DNA from: Galbitalea sp. SE-J8
Lineage (GTDB): Bacteria > Actinomycetota > Actinomycetes > Actinomycetales > Microbacteriaceae
Assembly (NCBI RefSeq): GCF_030345695.1
Contig: NZ_JAUASV010000014.1
Span: forward strand, 1 to 64,000
DNA length: 64,000 nt
Reading direction: 5' to 3'
Both the position numbers and the translations under genes were made by a program. Of the stretch, positions 36,411-46,753 are shown in pieces (positions within the stretch are counted from its first letter, which is position 1; each line of letters begins with the position of its first letter). The notes below the pieces were generated by a model that saw only the letters and a program-made list of their open reading frames with translations, was not told the DNA's origin and searched no databases.

Positions 36411-37859
36411 ATGGAAGCCGTCCTGCTGCTCATCGGTCTCGTGCTCGGCGTCGCGCTCGGCGCGGTCATCGGCCTGCTCGTCGGTCGTTCGCGCACGACC
36501 GCGGCCGTCGCGGCAGCCGCCGCGGGAGCCGCCCCCGCGATCGATCCCGCGATCGTCGAGGCGCAGCGCGCCCAGCTCGATGCGCGCCACGCGCAGCTCG
36601 TCGCGGAGGTGCGCGCCGAGGAGCAGTCGGCGCGCGCGGAGGTGGGGTCCCAGCTGGCGGCGGCAGAGGCATCCGTCTCCGCACTGCGCGAGCAGCTCGT
36701 GCTCGCGCAGGATCAGTATCGCGAGCACGTCGAGCGTGCGCGCCGCGAGGCGGCGGAGCGCCAGGAGGCCGAGCGGGCGGAGAGCAGGGTGCTGCAGGCG
36801 CTCACGCCCGTGCAGGAGACGCTGCGCACCATGCAGGCGAAGGTCACCGAGCTCGAGACGCAGCGCTCGCAGCAGCACGGCGAGCTGAGCCAGCAGCTCA
36901 AGGCCGCGGCCGAGAGCGAGGAGCGCCTGCGCTCGACCGCCGAGTCGCTCGCCTCGGCCCTCAAGAACAACGCGACGCGCGGCGTGTGGGGCGAGACGCA
37001 GCTGCGCACGCTCGTCGAGTCCGCGGGGCTCATCAACCGGGTCGACTTCGACGTGCAGGCGACGATCGCCTCGGAGTCCGGGCTGCGCCGCCCCGACATG
37101 GTCATCAACCTGCCCGGCGGCAAGCAGATCCCGGTCGACTCGAAGGTGCCGTACAACGCCTACATCGAGGCCGCAGCGATTCCCGCGGGCGCGACCGGCG
37201 ACCAGGAGCGCGCCCGCGTCGACCTGCTCGCGAAGCACGGCAAGCAGGTGCGCTCCCACGTCGACGCGCTCTCGTCGAAGGCGTACTGGACCGGGCTCGA
37301 CGCGAGCCCCGACTTCACGATCGCGTTCATCCCGAACGAGCCCCTGCTCGCGGCGGCGATCGAGGCCGAGCCCGCGCTCATGGAGTACGCGTTCTCGAAG
37401 CGCATCATCCTCGCCACGCCCGGCACGCTGTGGGCACTGCTCAAGACGATCGCGTTCACGTGGCAGCAGGACGTGCTCACCGAGGATGCCAAGCGCCTGT
37501 TCGACCTGTCCCGCGAGCTCTACTCCCGCATCGCGACGATGGCGGAGCACGCGGATGCCGTCCGCCGCTCGATCGAGTCGACCGTGAACAACTACAACAG
37601 GTTCGCGTCGAGCCTCGAGCAGCGCGTGCTCGTCACCGCCCGCAAGCTCGACGCTCTCGACGAGTCGAAGGTCATCCCGACCCCGGCGACCATCGAGTCC
37701 GCGCCCAAGCGCCTCACGCAGGCCGAGTTCGTGCGCGCCGAGCTCGAGGCGCTCGACGAGACCGGCATCGCCCCTGCGGAGATCGACACCGCGATCGTCA
37801 CGCCGGAGGCCGCGCCGACACCCGACCTGGGCGACGCGGCCGAGAAGCGCACCGCGTAG
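36411..37859 (+). CDS. rmuC: DNA recombination protein RmuC
   Basis: A 482-residue protein: an N-terminal membrane helix (AVLLLIGLVLGVALGAVIGLLVG), a long coiled coil (about residues 45-190, rich in Ala, Glu, Arg and Gln), then the RmuC nuclease-like domain with NNATRGVWGETQLRTLVESAGL, DSKVPYNAYIEAA, FTIAFIPNEPLLAAA and IILATPGTLWALLKTIAF. RmuC limits inversions at short repeats. An ATG ten codons upstream is also possible; I chose the one directly before the membrane helix. The C-terminus is acidic and disordered. Confidence 0.93.
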   Translation: MEAVLLLIGLVLGVALGAVIGLLVGRSRTTAAVAAAAAGAAPAIDPAIVEAQRAQLDARHAQLVAEVRAEEQSARAEVGSQLAAAEASVSALREQLVLAQDQYREHVERARREAAERQEAERAESRVLQALTPVQETLRTMQAKVTELETQRSQQHGELSQQLKAAAESEERLRSTAESLASALKNNATRGVWGETQLRTLVESAGLINRVDFDVQATIASESGLRRPDMVINLPGGKQIPVDSKVPYNAYIEAAAIPAGATGDQERARVDLLAKHGKQVRSHVDALSSKAYWTGLDASPDFTIAFIPNEPLLAAAIEAEPALMEYAFSKRIILATPGTLWALLKTIAFTWQQDVLTEDAKRLFDLSRELYSRIATMAEHADAVRRSIESTVNNYNRFASSLEQRVLVTARKLDALDESKVIPTPATIESAPKRLTQAEFVRAELEALDETGIAPAEIDTAIVTPEAAPTPDLGDAAEKRTA

Positions 37860-37967
37860 CTCGCGACCCCGGGTCAACCCGTGTTCGGGCCACTAGGGCC
37901 GCGCGTTGGGGGCAGCGATCAACCACCCGTGGGGGCGACGACGAACCCGGAAGGGCGACGACGCCGG

Positions 37968-38951
37968 TCAGAGCCACTTCGACGCCAGGTGGTCGGCGCT
38001 CACGCGGCGGATCGTGCCGGAGACCGAGCGCAGCACGATCGACTCGGTGCGGATCACGGGGCCGAGCCGGCGGACGCCCGCGACGAGCGAGCCGTCCGTG
38101 ACGCCCGTGGCGACGAAGAAGGTGTTGTCGGAGGCGACGAGCTCGTCGGCCTCGTAGACGTAGTCGAACCGGAGCCCGGCCGCCGCGCCGGCCTCGCGCT
38201 CCGCATCCGTCTTCGGGGCCAGGATGCCCTGGATCTGTCCGCCGAGCGCCTTGATCGCGCACGCGGTCGCGACGCCCTCGGGGCTGCCGCCGGTGCCGAC
38301 GCACATGTCGATGCGCGTGCCATACATCGCGGCGTTGATGCTGCCGGCGACGTCGCCGTCGAGCAGCAGGCGGGTGCCGGCGCCGGCCGCGCGGATGTCC
38401 TCGATGAGCTCCTCGTGCCGCGGCCGGTCGAGCACGGCGACGATGACCTCACCGACGTCCTTCTTCTTCGCCTTCGCGTACTCGCGGATGTTGTCGCCGA
38501 TCGACTGGCGGATGTCGACGACGCCCTTGCCCTCGGCGCCGACGACGAGCTTCTGCATGTAGAACACGGTGTGCGCGTCGAGCATCGAGCCGCGGTCGGC
38601 GGCGGCGAGCATCGAGATCGCGTTCTGCCGGCCGGCGGCGGTGAGCGAGGTGCCGTCGATGGGGTCCACGGCGATGTCGGCGGCCGGTCCGTTGCCCGTG
38701 CCGACGCGCTCGCCGTTGAACAGCATCGGCGCCTTGTCCTTCTCGCCCTCGCCGATCACGACGACGCCGTCGAACTCGACCGTGCCGAGGAACTTGCGCA
38801 TCGCGTCGACGGCCGCGCCGTCGGCACCGAGCTTGTCGCCGCGGCCGATGAACGGCACGGCGCGGATCGCGGCCGCCTCCGTCGCGCGCACGAGCTCGAG
38901 CGCGAGGTTCCGGTCGGGGTGGTTGAAGTGGGAGGCGGTCTCGTCGGTCAC
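37968..38951 (-). CDS. glpX: class II fructose-1,6-bisphosphatase
   Basis: A 327-residue Mn-dependent phosphatase of gluconeogenesis. The N-terminus TDETASHFNHPDRNLALEL is typical of actinobacterial GlpX. Active-site motifs are VVVIGEGEKDKAPML (metal-binding Glu), DPIDGTSLTAAG and GTGGSPEGVATACAI. The GTG start is used because a GGAGAG site precedes it; a TTG six codons upstream would overlap that site. It is divergent from fbaA, so a gluconeogenic and a glycolytic/gluconeogenic enzyme share one control region of 153 bp. Length is normal. Confidence 0.95.
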   Translation of the reverse strand: MTDETASHFNHPDRNLALELVRATEAAAIRAVPFIGRGDKLGADGAAVDAMRKFLGTVEFDGVVVIGEGEKDKAPMLFNGERVGTGNGPAADIAVDPIDGTSLTAAGRQNAISMLAAADRGSMLDAHTVFYMQKLVVGAEGKGVVDIRQSIGDNIREYAKAKKKDVGEVIVAVLDRPRHEELIEDIRAAGAGTRLLLDGDVAGSINAAMYGTRIDMCVGTGGSPEGVATACAIKALGGQIQGILAPKTDAEREAGAAAGLRFDYVYEADELVASDNTFFVATGVTDGSLVAGVRRLGPVIRTESIVLRSVSGTIRRVSADHLASKWL

Positions 38952-39061
38952 TAGCGCAGAACTCTCCAAACGGATGGGATCGGGGGCGCCGTGGGGGGAT
39001 CCGTCGTCGGATCAACGCGCTCCCAGCCTAGCCACCCGCGGATGCCGCCACCGCGCGTCGG

Positions 39062-39067
39062 TAGACT
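39062..39067 (+). promoter_or_regulatory. candidate -10 box for fbaA
   Basis: TAGACT lies 37 nt before the fbaA ATG, followed by a clear TTGGAGGAGA ribosome binding site. The -35 position shows no strong TTGACA-like match. The same TAGACT word is found before greA. Confidence 0.4.
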
Positions 39068-39104
39068 CGGGGCGGACACCGACGCCCCTTTTGGAGGAGA
39101 CACC

Positions 39105-40130
<1,026 letters not shown>

Positions 40131-40176
40131 GCCGCCCGCGTCCGCGCACCCGCGCGCCCGCGCCCGAAACGCCCTG

Positions 40177-40262
40177 CCCGAAAACGAAGGAGATCGGGCC
40201 ACGAACGGCCGCCGACCCTCACGGTCGAGCGAGTTCGGGGCTCGATCTCCTTCGTTTTCGTG
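40177..40262. repeat. 86-bp stem-loop element, family A copy 3
   Basis: CGAAAACGAAGGAGATCG (40179-40196) pairs perfectly with CGATCTCCTTCGTTTTCG (40243-40260). The interval between the conserved GGAG and CTCC ends is 54 nt. The outer C residues are not matched on the right. It lies between convergent fbaA and the sensor-like gene, the only copy in a position suited to termination. Confidence 0.93.
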
Positions 40263-40300
40263 ACGCGCTTTCGTGGCGCTCTTCGTGACGCGGGCGGCGC

Positions 40301-41470
40301 TCAGGGACGCGGATGTGGGCCCGAGCCCGAGCCCGTGCCCTCGTCCCGGCGCACCGCGAAGGTGAGGAGGCCGCGCCGGGTGTCCCAGTCGAGGTCGTCG
40401 ACGGTGGTCTGCAGCGCGAGGTAGTACGGCGCGAGCATCGTCGAGCGTCGCCCCTCGGGCAGGTCGAGGTCGAGGCTGAGCGCGACCGCGGTCGAGCCGT
40501 CGGGCTGGCCGCGGAGCTCGATGAAGAGGCTGCCGGCATCCGCCCCGGGCGAGCGCAGCGCGGCGGTCAGCAGCCCGCGCAGCGCCGCCCGCTGGGCGGA
40601 GTTCATCCGGTCGGCACGGTGGTCCGGGTCGACGACGAACATCCGGCCGTGCGCCGCCACCGACTCCAGCCAGCTGCGGTTCACGCTCTCCTTCAGGTCG
40701 GAGCGCAGGCGGCGCGCGAGCTGTCCGGCGAGGGCGCGGTCGTCATCCGTCACGACGCCGGCGTCGGCGATCTGCTCCAGGAACGGCGCGACGCGCGCCC
40801 CGAGCCGGGCGAGCAGGTGGCGTTCGACGATGAGGGCGGTCTCGTCGGCGAGCGCGCCGTCGACGCGTTCCGGCACGGTGCCCGCGTCGACGAACAGCTC
40901 GCGGGTGCGCGCGACGACCGTCACGATGAACACCGCCGACGCGACGAGGCCGATGAGCGTCGTGCCCATCGCGATGACCGCGGCCGACACGGGCGGCCAC
41001 ACGGTCACGTCGGTCGAGAACGCGATCCCGCCGGCGACGCCCGAGGCCACGCTCAGCACGCCGCCGTAGACGAGCACCTGCAGCACCGACGAGTGCGGCG
41101 CGAGCGTCGCGATCACGATCGCGACCCCGGCCGGCGCCCACCAGTACTGCACGAGGGTCGTCGCCGAGTAGTTCGCGCACGTCGAGACGACGAGCCCGGC
41201 GATGGCCAGCGCGAGCACGGGGATCGCGGAGAGCGAGCCGAACGGACGCCGGAACGGCCCGGTGCGCACCTGAACGAGGAAGGATGCGGCCGCGACGAGC
41301 GCGACGGCCACGATGTCGAGCAGCGGGGCGGCGGCATCCCGCCACGTGCTCGTCACCGAGGCGAGGCCGTAGAACAGGATGAGCGCGCCGAACGACCCGG
41401 CGAAGAGCGGCCGCGAGTACCAGCTGAGCGGGTCCAGGCTCTGCGGCGAGGTGCGCAGCAGCCGGTTCAC
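40301..41470 (-). CDS. membrane sensor-like protein with degenerate kinase domain
   Basis: A 389-residue protein with six or so helices in residues 20-190 (for example PLFAGSFGALILFYGLAS, LLDIVAVALVAAASFLVQV and GTTLIGLVASAVFIVTVV). A cytoplasmic part follows in which a helical dimerisation-like stretch and a segment AALRGLLTAALRSPGADAGSLFIEL resemble a histidine-kinase ATPase N-box region that lacks the Asn and the G1/G2 glycines. It may be a pseudokinase. The GTG overlaps the stop of the upstream sensor kinase-like gene by 4 nt, so the two are made together. Confidence 0.65.
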   Translation of the reverse strand: MNRLLRTSPQSLDPLSWYSRPLFAGSFGALILFYGLASVTSTWRDAAAPLLDIVAVALVAAASFLVQVRTGPFRRPFGSLSAIPVLALAIAGLVVSTCANYSATTLVQYWWAPAGVAIVIATLAPHSSVLQVLVYGGVLSVASGVAGGIAFSTDVTVWPPVSAAVIAMGTTLIGLVASAVFIVTVVARTRELFVDAGTVPERVDGALADETALIVERHLLARLGARVAPFLEQIADAGVVTDDDRALAGQLARRLRSDLKESVNRSWLESVAAHGRMFVVDPDHRADRMNSAQRAALRGLLTAALRSPGADAGSLFIELRGQPDGSTAVALSLDLDLPEGRRSTMLAPYYLALQTTVDDLDWDTRRGLLTFAVRRDEGTGSGSGPHPRP

Positions 41471-42714
41471 GACGGCGCTCCGTCGACCTCGTGCGGCACT
41501 CGCGCGCCGACGGGCACGGACACGAGCACCGACGTGCCGGCGCCGACCCGCGACCAGACCCGCACGCTGCCGCCGCTCGCCTCGATCGCCGTGACCGCGG
41601 CAGCCGGGAGACCGGTCGTGGTCGCCGTGTCGAAGCCGACGCCCTGGTCGATGACCATGTAGGTCAGCTCGCTCGCCGCGCCGCCGACCACGAGCTCGGC
41701 GGAGGCCACCTGCGCGTGCGCGAGCACGTTGTCGAACGCGGCGCGCAGCAGCGCATGGATCGCCTCGCGCGCCGCCGGCGGCATCCGGACGACCTCGTCG
41801 TTCGTGCCCGTGACCTCGACGGTGAGCCCGCGCCACTGCATCTCGCTGACGAGCGCCACGGTGCCGTTGCGCACGGCGCTGTCGTCGCCGTCGACGTCGA
41901 GGGCGTGGCCCGGCTCGCGCAACCAGGTGGGCCTGCGCAGCGTGTCGACATCCGCTCGGAAGCGCTGCCGGGTGCGCTCGTCGAGCTCGTCCGGCGCGCT
42001 CATCACGGCCGTGAGGTCGCCGAGCACGGTGTCGTGCACCATCGCGGCCGCGCGCTGCTCGAACTCGTGCTCGAGGGCGACGCGCCGGGTCTCGTGCTCG
42101 AGCCGCTCGAGGTCGGGGATGCGGCTCGCCTGGCTCGCCCGCACGACGGAGAGGATGACGTACGCGCTCGCGTAGACGGCCCAGCCCGTGACCGGGCCCC
42201 AGCCGGGCCACAGCGGCTGACCGAGCACGACGGCGGCGAGCCCGGTGGACGCGAACGAGACCCCGAGGCCGATGGTCGCCCAGGCCAGCCCGGCGAGCGG
42301 CCGCGCGACCGCCGGCGCGAGCAGAACGAGCGCGAACGCGGGTCGGTTGAGCAGGAACGTATTGTCGCCGTCGAGTCCGGGGTCGATCCGGTAGACGAGC
42401 ACGAAGAACGCCGTCGCGAGCGCGACGCCGAGCACGAGGTGCACGACCCGGGTGAGGAGCGTGCGACGCAGGCCCGCCACGACGACGACCGCGGTGAACG
42501 CGATGAGGCAGAGCAGCGGCGGGAGGATCCGGTCGCCGTGCCCGCGCGCCACGAGCACGTCGACGAGCACCGGGATGTCGAGGATCGACACCAGGATCGA
42601 CACGGCCCAGCCGCTGCGGGCGACGGATGCGGTGACCACCTCGGAGGCGATCTCGCGCGGCAGCACGGCGATCCGCGTGCGCCTCTCGCCCCCCGGCCCT
42701 CCCCCGTTGGCCAT
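41467..42714 (-). CDS. sensor histidine kinase-like membrane protein
   Basis: A 415-residue protein. An N-terminal membrane region (about residues 30-190) has six helices. The cytoplasmic part has an H-box-like EFEQRAAAMVHDTVLGDLTAV and a HATPase_c domain with N-box AFDNVLAHA, G1 box VIDQGVGFD and a terminal GTSVLVSVPVG. This layout is close to HisKA_3-type kinases. No response regulator gene is adjacent; the neighbours are a degenerate sensor-like protein (overlapping by 4 nt) and a DUF6264-like membrane protein 4 bp upstream. Confidence 0.8.
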   Translation of the reverse strand: MANGGGPGGERRTRIAVLPREIASEVVTASVARSGWAVSILVSILDIPVLVDVLVARGHGDRILPPLLCLIAFTAVVVVAGLRRTLLTRVVHLVLGVALATAFFVLVYRIDPGLDGDNTFLLNRPAFALVLLAPAVARPLAGLAWATIGLGVSFASTGLAAVVLGQPLWPGWGPVTGWAVYASAYVILSVVRASQASRIPDLERLEHETRRVALEHEFEQRAAAMVHDTVLGDLTAVMSAPDELDERTRQRFRADVDTLRRPTWLREPGHALDVDGDDSAVRNGTVALVSEMQWRGLTVEVTGTNDEVVRMPPAAREAIHALLRAAFDNVLAHAQVASAELVVGGAASELTYMVIDQGVGFDTATTTGLPAAAVTAIEASGGSVRVWSRVGAGTSVLVSVPVGARVPHEVDGAPS

Positions 42715-42718
42715 CGGA

Positions 42719-43399
42719 TCAGTTCGTGCTCGGCGGCGATGTCGGGGTCGACACGCTGGTCAGGTAGCCGAGGAAGCCGGGATCGGAGAACACCACGGTG
42801 GCGAACAGCGCGGCGGCGACGATGCCGACGACCACGCCCGCGATGAGCGGCACGAAGAAGCTGACCTTCCCGTGGCGCAGGCGGCGCACCGAGATCGCGA
42901 TCGCGATGAGCAGCACGACGGGCTCGATGATCGCGAGCGCGATGCCGACCGCCCGCGCGAGGCCGACCGGCTCGACGGGGCCGGTGTAGCCGTACAGCTC
43001 GTAGGCGGAGGCGAGCGTCGTCGGCAGGTCGGGGTAGGTCGCGATGCCGTTGATCGTGGAGAACGTGCCCATGCCGATGAGCACGACCGTGAGCAGCACG
43101 TCCCACCGGCGCGACCGTCGCGGCGCGTCGGCCGTCGCGTACGGCGGCGGCGCGGATGCCACGGGTCGCGCCCCGACCCCGGTCGCCTCGCGCGGCGCGT
43201 CCTCGACGGCGCCGGCGGCACGCGGACGCGGGCGCCCGCGCTCGAGGAACTCCTCGAGCGTCATGCCCGATGCGGCCGCCTGTTCCTCGGGGGTCGCGTA
43301 CTCGCCGTACTCCGGGCGCTCCCGGCCCGCGGCATCCGCGCCGGGGCCGTCCGCGCGCCGGCCGTCCGCGCGCTCCCGGCCCGATCCGGCGTCGCTCAC
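42719..43399 (-). CDS. DUF6264-like membrane protein
   Basis: A 226-residue protein with a long hydrophilic N-terminus containing [27 protein letters not shown], followed by three membrane helices ([58 protein letters not shown]). I associate this pattern with DUF6264 proteins of Microbacteriaceae, from memory. The GTG overlaps the ispH stop (GTGA) and the end lies 4 bp from the next gene, so it bridges ispH and the sensor-like pair in one operon. Function unknown. Confidence 0.72.
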   Translation of the reverse strand: MSDAGSGRERADGRRADGPGADAAGRERPEYGEYATPEEQAAASGMTLEEFLERGRPRPRAAGAVEDAPREATGVGARPVASAPPPYATADAPRRSRRWDVLLTVVLIGMGTFSTINGIATYPDLPTTLASAYELYGYTGPVEPVGLARAVGIALAIIEPVVLLIAIAISVRRLRHGKVSFFVPLIAGVVVGIVAAALFATVVFSDPGFLGYLTSVSTPTSPPSTN

Positions 43400-44484
43400 G
43401 CGGTCTGCCAATCGAGTCGGCGGCGGCCGCCGAGGCCGCGCTCGTCGGGGTTGCCCTCGGCATCCGTCCGCAGTTCCTTGGGCAGCGAGAACATCAGATC
43501 CTCCTCGGCCGTGACGACCGTCTCGACGTCGCGGTAGCCGGCATCCGCGAGCTGCTCGAGCACCTCCTGCACGAGCACCTCGGGCACCGACGCACCGCTC
43601 GTGACGCCGACCGTGGCGACGCCGTCGAGCCAGGCCTGGTCGATCTCGTGCGCGTAGTCGACGCGGTGCGCGGCGGTGGCGCCGTGCTCGAGCGCGACGT
43701 CGACGAGCCGCATCGTGTTCGAGCTATTGCCGCTGCCGACGACGATCACGAGGTCGGCCTGCGGCGCGACCTTCTTGATCGCGACCTGGCGGTTCTGGGT
43801 GGCGTAGCAGATGTCGTCGGACGGCGGGTCCTGCAGGTTCGGGAACCGCGCGCGCAGGCGCTGCACGGTCTCCATCGTCTCGTCGACGGACAGTGTCGTC
43901 TGCGAGAGCCAGACCAGGTTGTCGGGGTCGTCGACGACGAGGCCGTCGACGTCGTCGGGTCCGTTCACGAGGGTCGTGCGCTCGGGTGCGTGCCCCATCG
44001 TGCCCTCGACCTCCTCGTGCCCGGCGTGTCCGATGAGCAGGATGTGGCGGTCCTGCTTCGCGAAGCGCGTCGCCTCGCGGTGCACCTTGGTGACGAGCGG
44101 GCAGGTGGCGTCGATCGCCTCGAGGTCGCGCTCGGCGGCCTCGCGCACGACGGCGGGGCTGACACCGTGGGCGCTGAACACGACGTGGCTGCCCGGCGGC
44201 ACCTCGGCGACGTCGTCGACGAAGATCGCCCCGCGCTTCTCGAGCGTCGCGACGACGTGCACGTTGTGCACGATCTGCTTGCGCACGTACACCGGACTGC
44301 CGAACCGGTCGAGCGCCTTCTCGACGGCGACGACGGCCCGGTCCACTCCTGCACAGTATCCGCGCGGCGCTGCGAGCAGCACCCGCTTGGGGGCGGCGAC
44401 GGGGGTGTCCACTAGCCTGTTGCGGGCCGACGGGACTCGCGGCACGCCGAGCACGGCGACGTTCCCGTTGGTGATGGTGGACAC
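43396..44484 (-). CDS. ispH: 4-hydroxy-3-methylbut-2-enyl diphosphate reductase
   Basis: A 362-residue [4Fe-4S] enzyme, the last step of the non-mevalonate isoprenoid pathway, giving IPP and DMAPP. The three cluster cysteines are visible in [27 protein letters not shown] and [11 protein letters not shown]. HDxxE-type substrate residues ([26 protein letters not shown]) are intact. An N-terminal extension of about 30 residues precedes [12 protein letters not shown]; the GTG start is the first in frame, and a start at a later codon is possible. It supplies precursor for the prenyl synthase UppS elsewhere in the window. Confidence 0.95.
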   Translation of the reverse strand: MSTITNGNVAVLGVPRVPSARNRLVDTPVAAPKRVLLAAPRGYCAGVDRAVVAVEKALDRFGSPVYVRKQIVHNVHVVATLEKRGAIFVDDVAEVPPGSHVVFSAHGVSPAVVREAAERDLEAIDATCPLVTKVHREATRFAKQDRHILLIGHAGHEEVEGTMGHAPERTTLVNGPDDVDGLVVDDPDNLVWLSQTTLSVDETMETVQRLRARFPNLQDPPSDDICYATQNRQVAIKKVAPQADLVIVVGSGNSSNTMRLVDVALEHGATAAHRVDYAHEIDQAWLDGVATVGVTSGASVPEVLVQEVLEQLADAGYRDVETVVTAEEDLMFSLPKELRTDAEGNPDERGLGGRRRLDWQTA

Positions 44485-44565
44485 GGCCCGATTCTACGGG
44501 CGGCGCCTGGACGAGGCGTGGAGTGCACGAGGCGCACGAGGCGCACGGAACGGACGGAGGGTCGC

Positions 44566-45810
44566 ATGACGGATGCCCCCGCGACCGTGGACGCGCCCTG
44601 GGGCGTCGCGCTGCTCTCGGGCAAGATCAAGGGCTGGATCGAACGGCTCGGCACCGTGTGGGTCGAGGGCGAGCTCACCCAGTGGAACGAGCGCGGCGGC
44701 GTCGTCTACGGCAAGCTCAAGGACCTCGAGGCGGATGCCACGGTCTCGTTCACGATGTGGTCGAGCGTGCGCGCGCGCGTGCCCGCCGACCTCGCACGCG
44801 GCGACCACGTCGTCGCCCTCGTCAAGCCCGACTGGTGGGTCAAGGGCGGCACCCTCACGATGCAGGTGCTCGACATGCGCCACGTCGGCCTCGGCGACCT
44901 GCTCGAGCGCCTGGAGAGGCTGCGCCGCACGCTCGCCGCGGAGGGGCTCTTCGACGCCTCGCGCAAGAAGCGGCTGCCGTTCCTGCCGGGGGTCATCGGA
45001 CTCGTGACCGGCCGCGACTCGGACGCCGAGAAAGACGTGCTCCGCAACGCGCAGCGGCGCTGGCCGGGCGTCGAGTTCCGCACCGCCTACGCGGCGGTGC
45101 AGGGCGACCGCGCCGTGCCCGAGGTGCTCGCGGCGCTGCGCCGGCTCGACGCCGACCCGGAGGTCGACGTCATCATCGTGGCCCGCGGCGGCGGCGACTT
45201 CCAGCACCTGCTCGTGTTCAGCGACGAGCGGCTCGTGCGCGCCGCGGCCGCCCTCGCCACGCCGCTCGTGAGCGCGATCGGCCACGAGGCCGACCGTCCG
45301 CTGCTCGACGACGTGGCCGACCTGCGCGCCTCGACGCCGACGGACGCCGCCAAGCGCGTCGTGCCCGACGTCGCGGAGGAGCTCGCCCGCATCCAGCAGG
45401 CCCGCGCCCGGATCGGCACGCGCGTGACGACGCGGCTCGCGCACGAGGCGGACCGCATCGAGCAGCTGCGCTCGCGTCCGGTGCTCGCGCACCCCGAGCG
45501 CCTCGTCGACGGGCGCGCCGAGGAGCTCGCCCGTCTCACCGCCCGCGCCGGCGACCTCATCGAGCGCTCGATCGAGCGCGCCCACGTGCGCGTCGTCGAG
45601 CTCGCCGGCCAGGTGCGCTCGCTCTCGCCGCAGCGCACGCTCGACCGCGGCTACGCGATCGCGCAGCTGCCCGACGGCGGCGTGCTGCGCAGCGCGACGG
45701 ATGCCGCCCCCGGCTCCCGCCTGCTGCTCACGCTCGCCGACGGCAGCATCCGTTCGACGGTCGACGCCGACGCCGACGTCGACCCTGACGCCGCCCGCAC
45801 CCGACGATAG
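44566..45810 (+). CDS. xseA: exodeoxyribonuclease VII large subunit
   Basis: A 414-residue catalytic subunit of ExoVII. An N-terminal OB fold (IKGWIERLGTVWVEGELTQWNERGGVVYGKLKD) is followed by the nuclease core with LPFLPGVIGLVTGRDSDAEKDVL, VDVIIVARGGGDFQHLLVFSDERLVRA and SAIGHEADRPLLDDVADLRASTPTDAA, then a coiled coil. It degrades single-stranded DNA to oligonucleotides. The ATG is preceded by a CGGAGGG site. xseB follows after 11 bp. It is divergent from ispH, as in mycobacteria. Confidence 0.96.
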   Translation: MTDAPATVDAPWGVALLSGKIKGWIERLGTVWVEGELTQWNERGGVVYGKLKDLEADATVSFTMWSSVRARVPADLARGDHVVALVKPDWWVKGGTLTMQVLDMRHVGLGDLLERLERLRRTLAAEGLFDASRKKRLPFLPGVIGLVTGRDSDAEKDVLRNAQRRWPGVEFRTAYAAVQGDRAVPEVLAALRRLDADPEVDVIIVARGGGDFQHLLVFSDERLVRAAAALATPLVSAIGHEADRPLLDDVADLRASTPTDAAKRVVPDVAEELARIQQARARIGTRVTTRLAHEADRIEQLRSRPVLAHPERLVDGRAEELARLTARAGDLIERSIERAHVRVVELAGQVRSLSPQRTLDRGYAIAQLPDGGVLRSATDAAPGSRLLLTLADGSIRSTVDADADVDPDAARTRR

Positions 45811-45821
45811 GATTCGAGACC

Positions 45822-46136
45822 GTGGCTTCCGACCCAACGCCCCTCGCGGAGCTCTCGTACGAGCAGGCGCGCGACGAGCTCGTGCGCGTCGTGCAGGAGC
45901 TCGAGCAGGGCGCGCCGACGCTCGAGCAGTCCCTCGCCCTCTGGGAGCGCGGCGAGTCCCTCGCCCGCCGCTGCGAGGAGTGGCTGCTCGGCGCCCGCCA
46001 GCGTCTCGAGGCCGCGCGGGGAGCGGCCGCAGACCAGCACAGCGCCGCGCGGGGAGCGGCCGCCGAGCGGCACAGCGCCGCGCGGGGAGCGGCCGCCGCA
46101 CCCGCCGCCGATCCGTCCGACGACGAGGCGTTCTGA
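45822..46136 (+). CDS. xseB: exodeoxyribonuclease VII small subunit with repeat tail
   Basis: A 104-residue protein. Residues about 8-68 are the standard XseB helical hairpin: LSYEQARDELVRVVQELEQG and LEQSLALWERGESLARRCEEWL. The remaining C-terminal third is a tail with HSAARGAAA-type repeats. It is encoded by three copies of GCCGCGCGGGGAGCGGCCGC in a 33-nt period (46011, 46044, 46077). Usual length is near 80, so the tail is an addition. It assembles with XseA. Its TGA overlaps the next ATG (TGATG). Confidence 0.93.
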   Translation: MASDPTPLAELSYEQARDELVRVVQELEQGAPTLEQSLALWERGESLARRCEEWLLGARQRLEAARGAAADQHSAARGAAAERHSAARGAAAAPAADPSDDEAF

Positions 46137-46753
46137 TGGCACGCGCGCGCGAACCGCGCATCGTCGCCGAGCTCGGCCGCCCCGAGACCCCCGACGAGAC
46201 CGCCGAGCGCAAGGCGGCCAACTCGGCCCGCTACCGCGCGAGCAAGACCACCCGCAATCTCGCGGCGGCGCTCGTCGCGACCGTGGCGATCGTCGTCGCG
46301 CTCGTCGCGGTCGTCGTCCGCCCCGACCCGGGTCTCGACCTGAGCGTCGACTGGCACGCCATCGCGGCCCAGGCGGGCGAGCCCGTCGTCGACCCCGAGC
46401 TGCCGGCCGGCTGGACCGCGAACGCCGCCGAGTTCCGCGGCTCGACCGACGAGCGCTACTGGTACCTCGGCTTCGTGACCCCGCGCTCGGGCTTCGTCGC
46501 CGTCGAGCAGCACGACGCGGTCGACGACGACCTCGTGAAGCACACGCTGCCCGACCACTCCACCGGCCCGCAGACGCAGACCGTCGGCGGTGTCGCCTGG
46601 CAGGCCTGGACCGCCCCGGATGCCGCCACCGCCGGCAACTACGCGCGGGTCTGGGAGACCACGGCCGGCAGCACCCAGTTCCTCGTCTACGGCACCGCCG
46701 ACCTCGACGAGTTCACCACGTTCGTCGAGGCCGTCGGAGAGGACCTGCCGTGA
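46136..46753 (+). CDS. DUF4245 domain-containing membrane-anchored protein
   Basis: A 205-residue protein: a charged cytoplasmic N-terminus, one membrane helix (LAAALVATVAIVVALVAVVV, about residues 43-62), and an extracytoplasmic domain with VDWHAIAAQAG, LPAGWTANAAEFRG, YWYLGFVTPRSGFVAVEQ and VGGVAWQAWTAP. These match DUF4245, found next to xseB/fumC/glpX in many actinobacteria. No biochemical function is known. It overlaps xseB by one base and the carbonic anhydrase start by 4 nt, so all are in one operon. Confidence 0.88.
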   Translation: MARAREPRIVAELGRPETPDETAERKAANSARYRASKTTRNLAAALVATVAIVVALVAVVVRPDPGLDLSVDWHAIAAQAGEPVVDPELPAGWTANAAEFRGSTDERYWYLGFVTPRSGFVAVEQHDAVDDDLVKHTLPDHSTGPQTQTVGGVAWQAWTAPDAATAGNYARVWETTAGSTQFLVYGTADLDEFTTFVEAVGEDLP

